A stretch of 64,000 bases of DNA from an uncultured Allobosea sp. (GCF_945957345.1 NZ_CAMFKW010000003.1:62001-126000); one strand, 5' to 3'. Counted from the first letter of the stretch, positions 33,829 to 43,150 are shown. Numbers and translations: made by a program. Notes: generated by a model not told the origin, from the sequence alone.

Positions 33829-35286
33829 TCAGCGGGCCGCGCCTGATGCGGCGTAGCCGTTTGAAGGAGCCTCGGCGGGATCGTCGAGGTGCAGCCAGAT
33901 GAAGACGGTATGCGTCAGCGTCCTCAGGATGGAAATGGCACCGATCGTCAGCAGCAGCTCCGGCGAGAGGGCACGGAACCACGCCATCGCCGCCACGATC
34001 GCGACGAGCGCGACACCATTGATCGCGACCTGCCAGAAGGGTTGGCGCGAGAGCGTTGCCACCTCCTGCAGCGGCCCAAGCACGGCGATGCCGATATAGA
34101 ACGCCGCCAGCAACGCGACGACTTGGCCCAGGTCCTGCCATTTGGTGCCGACGAGCCAATGGTCGGCCACGAGCGCGGCGATGGCAACGGCACTGAACAG
34201 GGCCGTGGCACCGACCACTAGGCCAAGCGTTATGATCCGTGCCCAAAAGCGCCGGCGTGCGCCGGCATGGGTGCGCAGGCGGTTCAGCACGAGCGGGATC
34301 GAGACCGTGCCGAACATCTGGCTCGGCATGTCCAGGAGTCGCATCGACAGCGCGACCTGCGCCGCGAGCACGGTGTTGCTGGCATAGGGCAAGGCGAGCA
34401 GCGGCGCGATCGCAAATCCGTAGGCCAACAGCGCGGAAGGCAGCAATGCACGTGGCGCGTCCCGCCAGCGGAAGGCCGCCTGCACAAGGCTTTGCCGGGA
34501 CCACAGCGCCGGTCGAACCAGCGCCGCGACGGCGTCGCGCCGGCGCCGTAGCAGATAGGCGGCCGCCAGGACATGCCCGAGCGCATCGGCCATGAACAGC
34601 GTGAGTGCCTTCGGCCCGAAAATCCCGATCAGGATCAGCATGATGACTGGCTGCACGACCGCCTGGACGACGTTACTGTTTCCGATGGCGCGAAAATCGC
34701 CTTCCGCCGTCGCCTCCGACCAGAGCAAGCGCAGCACCGAGCGCGCCGCCAGCGAGACCAGGAACAAGAAGGCGACTGCCGGTGCGACCCACCCGGTGAC
34801 CGCAAGACCGATCAGCACAATGGTAGCGATGGTCAGGAAAGCCAGCCCGACGGCAGCGGCGAGCCGGAACGCAAGGCCGAGCCGCGCTCGGTCACTGTTC
34901 TGGAAGAACACTGCTTCCAGCCGCAGGAGCGAGGCGATCGAAACGAAGTTTGCAGCCGCGGAAAACACGGCAAAAGCGGCAAAAACGAAGGGCGGGCATA
35001 GGGCCGCCGCGATGATCAGGCCCCAGACCGAGATCAGGCGGGCCTGGACGAAGCGCAGGCCGAGCAGGACCGCCGAACCGAAGCTCGAACTTAGCGCCGG
35101 CACCCGCGCCGCCACGAAGCGACGCCCGGCCGCCAGCGTCATCGCCGGGCGGCCATGCGGCAGAAGGGCTCGTTCCATGGTGACATGCGCGGCCATATCG
35201 ACCCCTGTCGTCGGACCGTTTGACGGCCTCTCGCCGGACAGGCGCATATCGTCGTCCAGGGATTCCTGGTCGCGAGATGCGGTCAT
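33829..35286 (-). CDS. Polysaccharide flippase-like membrane protein (Wzx/MATE-like)
   Basis: 485 residues, with a hydrophilic head of about 60 residues followed by 11 to 12 hydrophobic helices in the pattern of oligosaccharide flippases and lipopolysaccharide biosynthesis proteins. Supporting segments are SVWGLIIAAALCPPFVFAAFAVFSAAANFVSIASLLRLE and LSMRLLDMPSQMFGTVSIPLVLNRL. It would move lipid-linked sugar units across the inner membrane. No glycosyltransferases lie nearby. The start is uncertain, and an ATG at about residue 31, 37 or 49 could be the real one. Confidence 0.75.
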   Translation of the reverse strand: MTASRDQESLDDDMRLSGERPSNGPTTGVDMAAHVTMERALLPHGRPAMTLAAGRRFVAARVPALSSSFGSAVLLGLRFVQARLISVWGLIIAAALCPPFVFAAFAVFSAAANFVSIASLLRLEAVFFQNSDRARLGLAFRLAAAVGLAFLTIATIVLIGLAVTGWVAPAVAFLFLVSLAARSVLRLLWSEATAEGDFRAIGNSNVVQAVVQPVIMLILIGIFGPKALTLFMADALGHVLAAAYLLRRRRDAVAALVRPALWSRQSLVQAAFRWRDAPRALLPSALLAYGFAIAPLLALPYASNTVLAAQVALSMRLLDMPSQMFGTVSIPLVLNRLRTHAGARRRFWARIITLGLVVGATALFSAVAIAALVADHWLVGTKWQDLGQVVALLAAFYIGIAVLGPLQEVATLSRQPFWQVAINGVALVAIVAAMAWFRALSPELLLTIGAISILRTLTHTVFIWLHLDDPAEAPSNGYAASGAAR

Positions 35287-35427
35287 GCGCAGCAGGCCTT
35301 CTGCCGCGAAGGCTGCGTCAACATGGTTAACGACTGGTAAATAGCGCTCATCGCCTTCATCGGTGGCCGCATCGCGCAGCCTCGTACCGCGCGATGCATG
35401 AACTGCCTACCGTGTCGTTTTTAGGGC

Positions 35428-35949
35428 TCAGGCGAAGGCCGTCTTGAGCGCTTCGAACCTCGCCAGCTGATCCGCCAGCAAGGCGCGCGCGGCATCGCGC
35501 CGCACGAAGACCTTGAACATCACCTCGCCGGCGCCGTTGAAGAACTGCACCGAGCAGGCGCGCCGGCCCTGCCCCGTCGAGCGGTCGACCAGATAGATCG
35601 CCCGGCAGTTCTCGGCCTTGATATGCCCACCGATGGGGCTGTCGCCATGAATATTATAGTAGCCATGGCCGAAGCTGCCGACCGGCAACGAGCCCTCGCA
35701 TTCCAGCACGATGTCCGGCGTGTGCATCAGGAAGAGCACCGTTCCCCAGGTCGCGAGCTCCTTCCAGACGTCCTCGAAACGCTCGGGCGCCACAAGCTGC
35801 CGCTGTTCGGCTGGCAGGAGCTCAAGCACCGCGCGCGTCGAGACCTTGGCCTCGCGGGCGACGGCCTCGATCAGCCCGTCGGGCTTGGCGGCGAACAGGG
35901 AGCGCGCATGCTCCATCGGATCGCGCGCGATGGTGTCAGCGGTCGTCAT
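35428..35949 (-). CDS. hutX: Haem utilisation cytosolic carrier protein HutX/ChuX
   Basis: 173 residues, the usual HutX length. VSTRAVLELLPAEQRQLV, WGTVLFLMHTPDIVLECEG, GYYNIHGDSPIGGHIKAENC and the C-terminal VMFKVFVRRD are family features. HutX binds haem in the cytoplasm after import and hands it on for use or breakdown. It lies 12 bases after a haem-monooxygenase gene and opposite hmuTUV, which supports the call. Confidence 0.9.
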   Translation of the reverse strand: MTTADTIARDPMEHARSLFAAKPDGLIEAVAREAKVSTRAVLELLPAEQRQLVAPERFEDVWKELATWGTVLFLMHTPDIVLECEGSLPVGSFGHGYYNIHGDSPIGGHIKAENCRAIYLVDRSTGQGRRACSVQFFNGAGEVMFKVFVRRDAARALLADQLARFEALKTAFA

Positions 35950-35961
35950 CGGCTGAAGGCC

Positions 35962-36309
35962 TCACTCGGCCGCCTGGCGGGGCAGATGCGGATTGGTCTC
36001 GCTCAGCACGGTCTCGAAACCCTCGAACTCGGGATGGCCGAGATACATCGGTTTCGGTCGCGGCTGGCCGGCATTGCGATGCGACTCGCGGAACTGCTCG
36101 GACTTGGTCCAGACCGTGAAATCCTCCTTCGAGGCCCAGCTCGTATGGGAGGAATAGAGCGTGTGATCCTCCTTCTCCGGCCCCTTCAGCAGGTGGAAGG
36201 TCAGAAAGCCCGGCACCTCGTCGAGGCGGGTCTTGCGCGAGGACCAGACCGTCTCGAAGGCGGCTTCCTCGCCCTTGACGACCTTGAAGCGATTCATGGC
36301 GATGAACAT
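35962..36309 (-). CDS. hmuQ: Antibiotic-biosynthesis-monooxygenase fold protein, haem-degrading HmuQ type
   Basis: 115 residues from the ATG at 36309 (MFIAMNRFKV). MNRF at 36297 is an alternative start. The ABM ferredoxin-like fold is shown by NRFKVVKGEEAAFETVW, VPGFLTFHLLKGPE, DHTLYSSHTSWAS and an HRNAG segment whose histidine may bind haem. HmuQ/HmuD-type enzymes of rhizobia open haem to release iron. Position upstream of hutX and opposite the haem importer fits. HmuQ rather than a generic ABM enzyme is inferred from this context. Confidence 0.82.
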   Translation of the reverse strand: MFIAMNRFKVVKGEEAAFETVWSSRKTRLDEVPGFLTFHLLKGPEKEDHTLYSSHTSWASKEDFTVWTKSEQFRESHRNAGQPRPKPMYLGHPEFEGFETVLSETNPHLPRQAAE

Positions 36310-36656
36310 CGGTAAACCCTGCATCTGACGCGCCGGAATTGGCGAGAACGAACGATTCCGGGCGATCGCCACCCCGCTCGACCGTCTCCAAAAGGAGGGT
36401 TCGACCCGGAAATGCGCATGAGCGACGACCGACTACCCGGCAGTATCGCCTGACGAGGCCGGCTGCGCTGTGGCGTTGCCCTTGACCCCTTGTAGTAAAG
36501 GCTAATATCAGCGTCAATAACACCATGAAGTAGATATTGTTTTGAATAATTATAAACAAGATCTACTTTGAATGGAATGATTTTAAACTGCATACAACCT
36601 TTTTGCTTGGGCATCTTTGGCGGTGAAATCCGCTCTCGCCCAAATGGAGTTGCGAT
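36310..36656. promoter_or_regulatory. Divergent promoter region of the hmuQ-hutX and hmuTUV operons
   Basis: 347 bp without a gene. The right half (36495-36600) is strikingly AT-rich, with an Irr-box-like site and several TAATAT/TATTGT-type stretches that could be -10 boxes. The left half is GC-rich and shows no feature I can name. The Shine-Dalgarno for hmuT is TGGAG, about 8 bases before ATG 36657. Confidence 0.6.
36540..36556. promoter_or_regulatory. Irr-box (ICE)-like iron-control site
   Basis: TTTTGAATAATTATAAA matches the alphaproteobacterial ICE consensus TTTAGAA-N3-TTCTAAA at 12 of its 14 defined positions. It lies between hmuQ and hmuT. Irr represses or activates iron genes according to haem status, so this is a sensible control point, but the match is by eye only. 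Confidence 0.45.
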
Positions 36657-37607
36657 ATGTCTCGCTCGCGCATCACCCAAGCGCATCGCGGCCTCCGGCA
36701 GCCGAACCGCCGCGAGATAGCGGCAGCCCTCGCCCTGAGCGCGCTCGGTCTCGGGCTCCCCGCCACCCTGCCGGGCACGGCGCTGGCGCAGACGCCGGAT
36801 CGCATCGTCGTCGCCGGCGGCGTCATCACCGAGGTGATCTATGCGCTCGGTCTGCAGGACCGCATCGTCGGCATCGACTCGACCAGCCAGTTCCCGCCGG
36901 AAGCGCTGAAGGAGAAGGCCAATGTCGGCTATGTCCGCGCCCTCTCGGCCGAGGGCGTGCTCTCGCTGAAGCCCTCGCTGATCATGCTGATCGACGGCGC
37001 AGGTCCGCCGGATGCGGTGTCGCTGCTCACCGAATCCGGCGTGAAGATCGCCCATATCCGTGACGGACTGACCCCGGAGGGCGTCACCACCAAGATCGCC
37101 GCGATCGGTGCCGCGATCGGCGCGGCCGCTCCCGCCGAGCGCCTGGCGGCGCAGACCAAGGCGCGCTTCGACGAGCTCGCGACCCTGCGCTCCGGCATCG
37201 CGAAGAAGAAACGCATCCTCTTCCTGCTCTCGCTGCAGAACGGGCGCGCCCTGGTTGGCGGCCGCAACAGCTCGGCCGATGGCATCATCACGCTCGCAGG
37301 CGGCATCAACGTCGCCGATGCGATCGAGGGCTACAAGCCGATGACCGATGAAGCGATCGCCGCCGCCGCGCCCGAGATGGTGCTGATGATGCGCAACAGC
37401 AGCGCCCACAACATCACGCCCGACGAGCTCTTCGCGATGCCTGCCTTCGCCCAGATTCCGGCGGCCGGCGAGAAGCGACTGGTCCATATGGATGGGCTCT
37501 ACCTGCTCGGCTTCGGCCCCCGCACGCCGATGGCGGCCCGGGACCTGATGGCCGCGATTTATCCGGAAGCCGCCATCCCGCCGCTCAAGACCGCTGCCGC
37601 CCCGTGA
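36657..37607 (+). CDS. hmuT: Haem ABC transporter substrate-binding protein
   Basis: 316 residues. The N-terminus has a long export signal with paired arginines (QPNRREIAAALALSALG) and a cleavage site near TALA, so Tat export is possible. The body is a type III (BtuF-like) periplasmic binding protein: RIVVAGGVITEVIYALGLQDRIVGID, LKPSLIMLIDGAGPP, then a long linking helix. It binds haem in the periplasm. The haem assignment rests on operon context (hmuUV, hutX, hmuQ). Its TGA overlaps the GTG of hmuU. Confidence 0.88.
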   Translation: MSRSRITQAHRGLRQPNRREIAAALALSALGLGLPATLPGTALAQTPDRIVVAGGVITEVIYALGLQDRIVGIDSTSQFPPEALKEKANVGYVRALSAEGVLSLKPSLIMLIDGAGPPDAVSLLTESGVKIAHIRDGLTPEGVTTKIAAIGAAIGAAAPAERLAAQTKARFDELATLRSGIAKKKRILFLLSLQNGRALVGGRNSSADGIITLAGGINVADAIEGYKPMTDEAIAAAAPEMVLMMRNSSAHNITPDELFAMPAFAQIPAAGEKRLVHMDGLYLLGFGPRTPMAARDLMAAIYPEAAIPPLKTAAAP

Positions 37608-38707
37608 CCCTCGCGGCACCCACCCCGGCCGCGACCGCGACCCTGACGACGCTGATCGCGGGCCGGCGCCGCGCCGGCCTGCTCGCCGTCACCGGCCTCG
37701 CTCTGGCCTGCCTGTTCCTGACCATCGTCGCCATCGGCCAGGGCGCGATCCCGATCGCGCCCGGCCGCGTCGCCGAGATCCTGATGGCGCGCATCACGGG
37801 CGATACCAGCCTGCTCGAAGGGCGTGACGTCCTCGTCGTGCTCAATATTCGCCTGCCGCGCGTGCTGCTGGGCCTGCTCGTCGGCGCCGGCCTCGCCGTA
37901 TCGGGCGCGCTGATGCAGGGGCTGTTCCGCAATCCGCTCGCCGATCCTGGCCTCGTCGGCGTGTCGAGCGGCGCCGGCCTTGCAGCGGCAGCCACGATCG
38001 TTCTCGGCGACCGCTTCCTCGCGGGCACCATGATGAAGCTGCCCTTCGCGGCCCTTCCGGTCGGCGCCTTCTGCGGTGGCTTGATCACGACGCTCGCGCT
38101 CTATCTCATCGCGACGCGTGGCGGCCGAACCTCGGTCGCGACCATGCTCCTTGCCGGCGTCGCGCTTGGCGCCATGGCGGGCGCCCTCACCGGCCTGTTT
38201 TCCTTCGTGTCGGACGATCGGCAGTTGCGCGACCTGACATTCTGGTCGCTGGGAAGCCTCGGCGGCGCAAGCTGGACGAAACTCTCCGTGGTCGCGCCGA
38301 TCATCCTGCCGCTGCTCCTGCTGATGCCACTGCTGGCCCGCGGCCTGAACGGGCTGATGCTCGGCGAGGCCGAGGCCTATCATCTCGGCATCCCCGTACA
38401 GCGCATCAAGGCATTGGCGATCCTGCTGGTTGCGCTCGCCGTCGGCGCCAGCGTCGCCTCGGCCGGCATGGTAGGCTTCGTCGGCATCGTCGTGCCGCAT
38501 CTGATCCGGCTCTCGGTCGGCCCGGATCACCGCCTGCTGCTGCCGCTCTCGGCGCTTGGCGGCGCAATGCTGCTGGTCGGCGCCGATATCGTCGCCCGCC
38601 TCATCGTCGTCCCGGCGGAATTGCCGATCGGCATCGTCACCGCCACGATCGGCGCGCCCTTCTTCCTCTGGTTGCTGCTCCGCCGCACGAGCCTGATCGA
38701 TGTCTGA
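37604..38707 (+). CDS. hmuU: Haem ABC transporter permease (FecCD family)
   Basis: 367 residues starting with GTG at 37604, which overlaps the hmuT stop (GTGA). About ten membrane helices are seen in FecCD order, with RLPRVLLGLLVGAGLAVSGALMQGLFRNPLADPGLVGVSSGAGLAAA and GFVGIVVPHLIRLSVGPDHR as hallmark segments of this permease family. The first 40 residues are an alanine-rich extension. With hmuT and hmuV it forms a haem importer. Confidence 0.92.
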   Translation: MTLAAPTPAATATLTTLIAGRRRAGLLAVTGLALACLFLTIVAIGQGAIPIAPGRVAEILMARITGDTSLLEGRDVLVVLNIRLPRVLLGLLVGAGLAVSGALMQGLFRNPLADPGLVGVSSGAGLAAAATIVLGDRFLAGTMMKLPFAALPVGAFCGGLITTLALYLIATRGGRTSVATMLLAGVALGAMAGALTGLFSFVSDDRQLRDLTFWSLGSLGGASWTKLSVVAPIILPLLLLMPLLARGLNGLMLGEAEAYHLGIPVQRIKALAILLVALAVGASVASAGMVGFVGIVVPHLIRLSVGPDHRLLLPLSALGGAMLLVGADIVARLIVVPAELPIGIVTATIGAPFFLWLLLRRTSLIDV

Positions 38708-39524
38708 AGCGAATCCGATCCTCTCCGGCCATGGCGTCGGCTTTCTCGCGGGCGAGCGCCGGCTCGTCACAGACGCCAACCTTGAACTCGCCGGAGGCAC
38801 GACGACAATCCTGATCGGCCCGAACGGCGCCGGCAAGTCGACCCTGCTCAAGCTCCTGACCGGGGAGATCAAGCCGGCCGGCGGCGAGATTCGCATCGCC
38901 GGCGAAGCGCTCGCGGCGGTTCCCGCCTGGCGCCTCGCCTGCCTGCGCGCGGTCATGGCCCAGCATGCCCGCCTCGCCTTCCCCTTCAGCGTCTACGAGG
39001 TGGCGAGCCTCGGCGTCGACGGCATCGGCCGGGCCCTGACGCGCCAGAGGCGCGAGGCGATCGTCGCCGAAAGCCTCGCGGCCGCCGGCGTGATCGACCT
39101 CGCCGGCCGGCGCTACCAGACGCTCTCGGGCGGCGAGCAGCAACGCGTCCAGTTCGCCCGCGTGCTCTGCCAGCTCGAAGCCGGCCGCAGCGTCGCCGAG
39201 CGGCAGGTGCTCTTCCTGGACGAGCCGATAGCCAGCCTCGATCTCTGCCACCAGCTCGCCTTGCTCGACATGTCCCGCAGCATTGCCGCGCGCGGCGTCG
39301 CGGTGCTGATCGTGCTGCACGACCTCAACCTCGCCGTGACCTATGCCGACCATCTCGTCGTGATGGACCAGGGCCACATCATCGCGCAGGGGCCGCCGGC
39401 GAAGACGCTGGACGACGCCCTTCTACGCCAGGTCTTCAAGGTCGACCTGACGCTGAGCCGCGCGCCGGCGCCTGGCCTGCCTTTCCTGCTGCCGCAACAG
39501 CACCGGGCCCGGCCGGCGGCCTGA
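38700..39524 (+). CDS. hmuV: Haem ABC transporter ATP-binding protein
   Basis: 274 residues. ATG 38700 lies inside the last codons of hmuU (8-bp overlap). Walker A is GPNGAGKS (40-47), the signature is LSGGEQQRVQFARVL, Walker B runs to LFLDEP and the switch histidine is in VLHDLN. The NBD is of the BtuD/FhuC type used with FecCD permeases. It energises haem uptake. It is the last gene of hmuTUV. No TonB-dependent haem receptor is in the window. Confidence 0.92.
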   Translation: MSEANPILSGHGVGFLAGERRLVTDANLELAGGTTTILIGPNGAGKSTLLKLLTGEIKPAGGEIRIAGEALAAVPAWRLACLRAVMAQHARLAFPFSVYEVASLGVDGIGRALTRQRREAIVAESLAAAGVIDLAGRRYQTLSGGEQQRVQFARVLCQLEAGRSVAERQVLFLDEPIASLDLCHQLALLDMSRSIAARGVAVLIVLHDLNLAVTYADHLVVMDQGHIIAQGPPAKTLDDALLRQVFKVDLTLSRAPAPGLPFLLPQQHRARPAA

Positions 39525-39636
39525 AGCCCGGATTCACCGGCGATTCATCCTGAATCGCAGCTTCACCATATAGCTCAACCCGCGCTTCACAGCTTTCGCG
39601 TCACGACTCCCGCAATTTCGAGCGGGAGTTCCAGAC

Positions 39637-40149
39637 ATGTTCAGGCATATCGCCATCGCGACCCTTGCCCTGTCGGCCGCCATTCCGGTCGCGTTGCCGG
39701 CGCGGGCGCGCGAGATCGTCGGAATGCGCGACGGACGCTTCGATCCCGGCACCATCGTGATCCGCACCGGCGAGCGGAAGCTCTATTACGTCGTCTCTCC
39801 CGGCGAGGCGATCCGCTACACCATCGCCGTCGGCAAGGCCGGCAAGCAGTGGCGCGGCGTCAAATATGTCGAGGAACTGCAGATCGATCCGGCCTGGGCG
39901 CCACCGGCCGAGGTGAAGCGCGACAATCCCCGCCTGCCCGACGTCATCCCCGGCGGCTCGCCGCGCAACCCGATGGGCGCGCGCGTCATCGGCCTCGGGC
40001 CGGGCGGCGAATACGCCATTCACGGCACCAACATGCCGAACACCATCGGCACCGCCGCCTCCTATGGCTGTTTCCGCATGCACAACCAGGATGTGATCGA
40101 CCTCTACGCACGCGTCCAGATGGGCACGCCGGTGGTCGTTCTGCCCTGA
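39637..40149 (+). CDS. L,D-transpeptidase (YkuD domain)
   Basis: 170 residues with an N-terminal signal peptide (cleavage near ARAREI). The YkuD domain ends with YAIHGTNMPNTIGTAASYGCFRM, which contains the catalytic histidine and the SxGCxR cysteine motif. Such enzymes link meso-diaminopimelate residues in peptidoglycan or attach proteins to it in the periplasm. Single gene. ATG 39637 follows a GGGAG site. Confidence 0.93.
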   Translation: MFRHIAIATLALSAAIPVALPARAREIVGMRDGRFDPGTIVIRTGERKLYYVVSPGEAIRYTIAVGKAGKQWRGVKYVEELQIDPAWAPPAEVKRDNPRLPDVIPGGSPRNPMGARVIGLGPGGEYAIHGTNMPNTIGTAASYGCFRMHNQDVIDLYARVQMGTPVVVLP

Positions 40150-40168
40150 GGCCGAGGGCAACACGCGA

Positions 40169-41116
40169 TCAGAGCGGCACGGGCGAAACCGGCGGCTTGC
40201 CGGCGAAGAAGGCCAGCAGGTTGGCGATCATGACATCCTGCTGCGCGGTCTGCGCCGAGTCCGAGGCGGCGGCGATATGCGGCGTCAGCACGATGTTGTC
40301 GAGCGCCTTCATCCGGTCGGAGACATGGGGCTCCTTCTCGTAGACGTCGAGCCCCGCGCCGGCGATCACCCCGGTCTCCAGCGCCGTGCACAGCGCGTCC
40401 TCGTCGACCGCGATGCCACGCGAGATATTGACCAGATGCCCGCGCGGCCCCAGAGCCGCGAGCACGGTCGCATTGACGGCATGGCGGTTCTCCGCACTGG
40501 CGCGAGCCGACACCACGAGCACATCGGCCCATTCGGCAAGGCCCAGCAGGCTGTCGTGATAGAGATAGGGCATCTCCGCGCGCCGGCTGCGGTTATGGTA
40601 GCCGATCTCCATCTCGAAGGCTTCGGCGCGGCGTGCGATGCGGCTGCCGATGGCGCCAAGCCCGTAAATACCGAGCTTGCGCCCGGCCAATCCCGGTACC
40701 GAGGCCATGCGCTGGACAGCATTGCCCTGCCAGCGCCCGGCCCGGACGAAGCGGTCGGCCTGCGGGATCTGCCGCGCCGTGGCCAGCAACAGCCCCATCG
40801 CGAATTCGGCGACGCCGGTCGCATTGGCATCCCCCGCATTGGCGAGCGTGATGCCCCGCGTCCTGGCATGCGCCCGGTCGACCCCCTCGATGCCCGTGCC
40901 GTAGCAGCAGATCAGCCGGAGCTTCGGCAGCGCATCGATCAGCGCCGCGTTGGTGCTGAGGCTGCCCATGGTCAGCAGCGCCTGCGCCTGCTCCGCTTCC
41001 GGAGGCAGCGATTCCGGCGTCGAATGCTCCATCGGCCCCAGCAGCGTGAAATGCTCCTCCAGCCGCGCGATCAGCGCGGCCGGCATGCGCGGCACCATCA
41101 GGATTGTCGGCTTCAT
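40169..41116 (-). CDS. D-isomer-specific 2-hydroxyacid dehydrogenase
   Basis: 315 residues from ATG 41116, with GGAG about 8 bases upstream. The in-frame extension to 41149 lacks homology. NAD-binding turn YGLGAIGSRIARR, catalytic Arg in VVSARASAENRH, and the His in LTPHIAAAS follow the family. It reduces 2-oxoacids such as glyoxylate or hydroxypyruvate, or oxidises D-2-hydroxyacids. The exact substrate is open. Single gene, convergent with the L,D-transpeptidase gene. Confidence 0.9.
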   Translation of the reverse strand: MKPTILMVPRMPAALIARLEEHFTLLGPMEHSTPESLPPEAEQAQALLTMGSLSTNAALIDALPKLRLICCYGTGIEGVDRAHARTRGITLANAGDANATGVAEFAMGLLLATARQIPQADRFVRAGRWQGNAVQRMASVPGLAGRKLGIYGLGAIGSRIARRAEAFEMEIGYHNRSRRAEMPYLYHDSLLGLAEWADVLVVSARASAENRHAVNATVLAALGPRGHLVNISRGIAVDEDALCTALETGVIAGAGLDVYEKEPHVSDRMKALDNIVLTPHIAAASDSAQTAQQDVMIANLLAFFAGKPPVSPVPL

Positions 41117-41357
41117 CAGATCGCTCCAGCGGAAGCTGCATCGCAGCACCGCACCGGCCGTCGCTCAACCCATGCTGACATCGCCCCGGCCATCCCCCTC
41201 ACGCATTCCCGCCTTCGACCAAAGATTGGCCCCGGCGGTTCCAAAAACCGGAAATCGCCCCGCTTTGCCCTCTCGCCGACCGCGCAGAACCGCGTTAACG
41301 TTCGCCCGCGACACGTAACCGCCCGTACTCCGGTGCGGGCCAGGAAGGGGCTACCAG

Positions 41358-41675
41358 ATGGACCATCTCGCCGACGTGAAGAAATTCGCCAAGAAGCCGC
41401 TCAACGAAGCCGCCTTCGCCGGCATGACGAAATCCTACGCGCTCGTGATGGGCAAACCCGATACCCGCTACGTCGCCTGCACCGATCCGGCCGAACTCGA
41501 CCGCGTCCGCGAGAACTTCCTGAAGAAGAAGCTCGGCCTGAAGTCCGGCGATCTCGACGGTTCGATCAAATCGGTCTGCGAGCACATGAAGGCCGACAAG
41601 ACCAAATCCCGCCTGACCTTCTACTATCTGCTGGCAGAGCATCACGGAAAGCTCGATCTCTTCGTCAAGAAGTAA
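41358..41675 (+). CDS. DUF2853 family protein
   Basis: 105 residues, small and basic. The sequence from MDHLADVKKFAKKPLNEAAF, through KKLGLKSGDLDGSIKSVC, to LTFYYLLAEHHGKLDLFVK follows the DUF2853 pattern, a small helical protein of unknown function known mainly from alphaproteobacteria. No signal or membrane part. AGGAAGGGG precedes ATG 41358. A strong stem-loop follows the gene. Confidence 0.85.
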   Translation: MDHLADVKKFAKKPLNEAAFAGMTKSYALVMGKPDTRYVACTDPAELDRVRENFLKKKLGLKSGDLDGSIKSVCEHMKADKTKSRLTFYYLLAEHHGKLDLFVKK

Positions 41676-41729
41676 GCCTCGGCGCGGCACAGCGCCGGAC
41701 GATCTCCCTCAAGACAGCATGACATGGCA

Positions 41730-41749
41730 GGCCGGCGTTCATGCCGGCC
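41730..41749. terminator. Stem-loop between convergent DUF2853 and methyltransferase genes
   Basis: GGCCGGC (41730-41736) pairs with GCCGGCC (41743-41749) over a 6-base loop. It lies 54 bases after one stop and 10 after the other, the right place for a shared terminator, though the T-run is short. Confidence 0.55.
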
Positions 41750-41759
41750 CTGGTTCCGC

Positions 41760-43064
41760 TCAGGAGCGGTAGAGATCAGCGCGCGTCAGCGGCAGGCCGG
41801 AGGGGCCCTTGCGCCGCTTCGAGACCAGCGTCTGGTTGATCAGCGCCCCGCCACGCTCGAAGGCGAGCGAACAGCCCGCCAGGTAGAGCAGCCACATCCG
41901 CGTGCGCTCGGGCCCGATCTCGGCCTCGGCCTTGTCCTTGTTGGCCTCGAGGCGCTCCCACCACAGCCGCGTCGTGCGCTGGTAATGCTCGCGCCAGCCC
42001 TCGACATCATGGACCTCGAAGCCATGGCGCTCGAGATTGGTGATCGACATGCCCAAATGATCGAGCTCGCCGCCCGGGAAGATGTAGCGCACCAGTGCGC
42101 GATACTCCGCCGGCATCTTGTTGAAGGCTTTCTCGGTCTTCTTGGCGCGGCGCGAGATGGTGTGGTGCAGGTAGAGGCCACGCGGCCGGAGCAGCCGGTT
42201 CACCGTGCGGAAATAGGTCGGGTAGTTGCGGATGCCGACCTGCTCGAACATGCCGATTGAGGAGATCTTGTCGAACTCGCCTTCCATCTGCGTGTAGTCG
42301 CGCAGGTGCAGCGTCACCTTGTCCTGCAGGCCCCAGCGCTCGACCTTCTCGCGCGCATATTTCAGCTGCTCCTCGGCCAGCGTCACGCCATGGGCCTCGA
42401 CGCCGTAATAGCGGGCGGCATGGCAGACCAGCGCGCCCCAGCCGCAGCCGATATCGAGAAAGCGGTCGCCGGGCTGCAAGCGCAGCTTCCGGCAGATCAT
42501 GTCGAGCTTGTCCTGCTGCGCCCGGCCGATATCGCCGTGGTCCTCGGTGAAATAGGCGCAGGTGTAGACCATCTCCTCGTCGAGGAAGAGCCGATAGAAA
42601 TCGTTCGAGACGTCGTAATGATAGGCGACATTCGCCTTGTTCGTCGTCGGATCGCCGTCGCGTGCGATCTCGTCGCCCTTGCGATGGCTGACCGCAGCCG
42701 CGGCCTTGCCCGGCGCGAAGAGGAAGCGGCGGACGAAATCGAACACCGCGCCCTTAGGGATGTTGCGCGCGAGCTTGCCGATCCTGCCCTCAGGCCGCGC
42801 CGCCGCGAGATCGAAGATCGAGCCGTTCAGGATCGAGATGCGGTCGGCGATATGCAGATGGAGCACGGTGTCGAGCTTCGGCTTGCGCATCAGCGCCGCC
42901 ATCACGCCGGCATCGGCGATGCCGATGGCGAGCCCATCCGCCGGCCAGGCACTCGGCACCATGCTGCCGTCCCAGAGCCGGAAGCCGAGCTTCAGGCCGA
43001 GTTTCTCATGCGCCTCGGCGAGAAGGCGGCGCAGGGCCGCAAGGCGCTTGTCGTTGCTGTCCAT
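41760..43064 (-). CDS. Cyclopropane-fatty-acyl-phospholipid synthase family methyltransferase
   Basis: 434 residues from ATG 43064. The upstream in-frame extension to 43112 is unlike the family. The N-terminal part (about 1-130) is the CFA-synthase lipid-binding region. NVAYHYDVSNDFYRLFLDEEMVYTCAYF and the SAM-binding QPGDRFLDIGCGWGALVCHAA follow, with FEQVGIRNYPTYF downstream. Enzymes of this type add a methylene from S-adenosylmethionine to unsaturated acyl chains of membrane lipids. A related lipid methyltransferase role cannot be excluded. Confidence 0.88.
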   Translation of the reverse strand: MDSNDKRLAALRRLLAEAHEKLGLKLGFRLWDGSMVPSAWPADGLAIGIADAGVMAALMRKPKLDTVLHLHIADRISILNGSIFDLAAARPEGRIGKLARNIPKGAVFDFVRRFLFAPGKAAAAVSHRKGDEIARDGDPTTNKANVAYHYDVSNDFYRLFLDEEMVYTCAYFTEDHGDIGRAQQDKLDMICRKLRLQPGDRFLDIGCGWGALVCHAARYYGVEAHGVTLAEEQLKYAREKVERWGLQDKVTLHLRDYTQMEGEFDKISSIGMFEQVGIRNYPTYFRTVNRLLRPRGLYLHHTISRRAKKTEKAFNKMPAEYRALVRYIFPGGELDHLGMSITNLERHGFEVHDVEGWREHYQRTTRLWWERLEANKDKAEAEIGPERTRMWLLYLAGCSLAFERGGALINQTLVSKRRKGPSGLPLTRADLYRS

Positions 43065-43150
43065 GAGGCGAATCCGCTGCTGTCCGGCTGCTCTTTGGAC
43101 GCACGAGCACAAATTGGCAATGTTATGGGGAATCCGGTGCGGACCCGCCG

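Noticed and set aside
36294..37619. Minus strand ORF (441 codons) opposite hmuT
   Set aside because: It runs through the AT-rich promoter region and the antisense of hmuT without motifs. hmuT has a signal peptide and binding-protein pattern.
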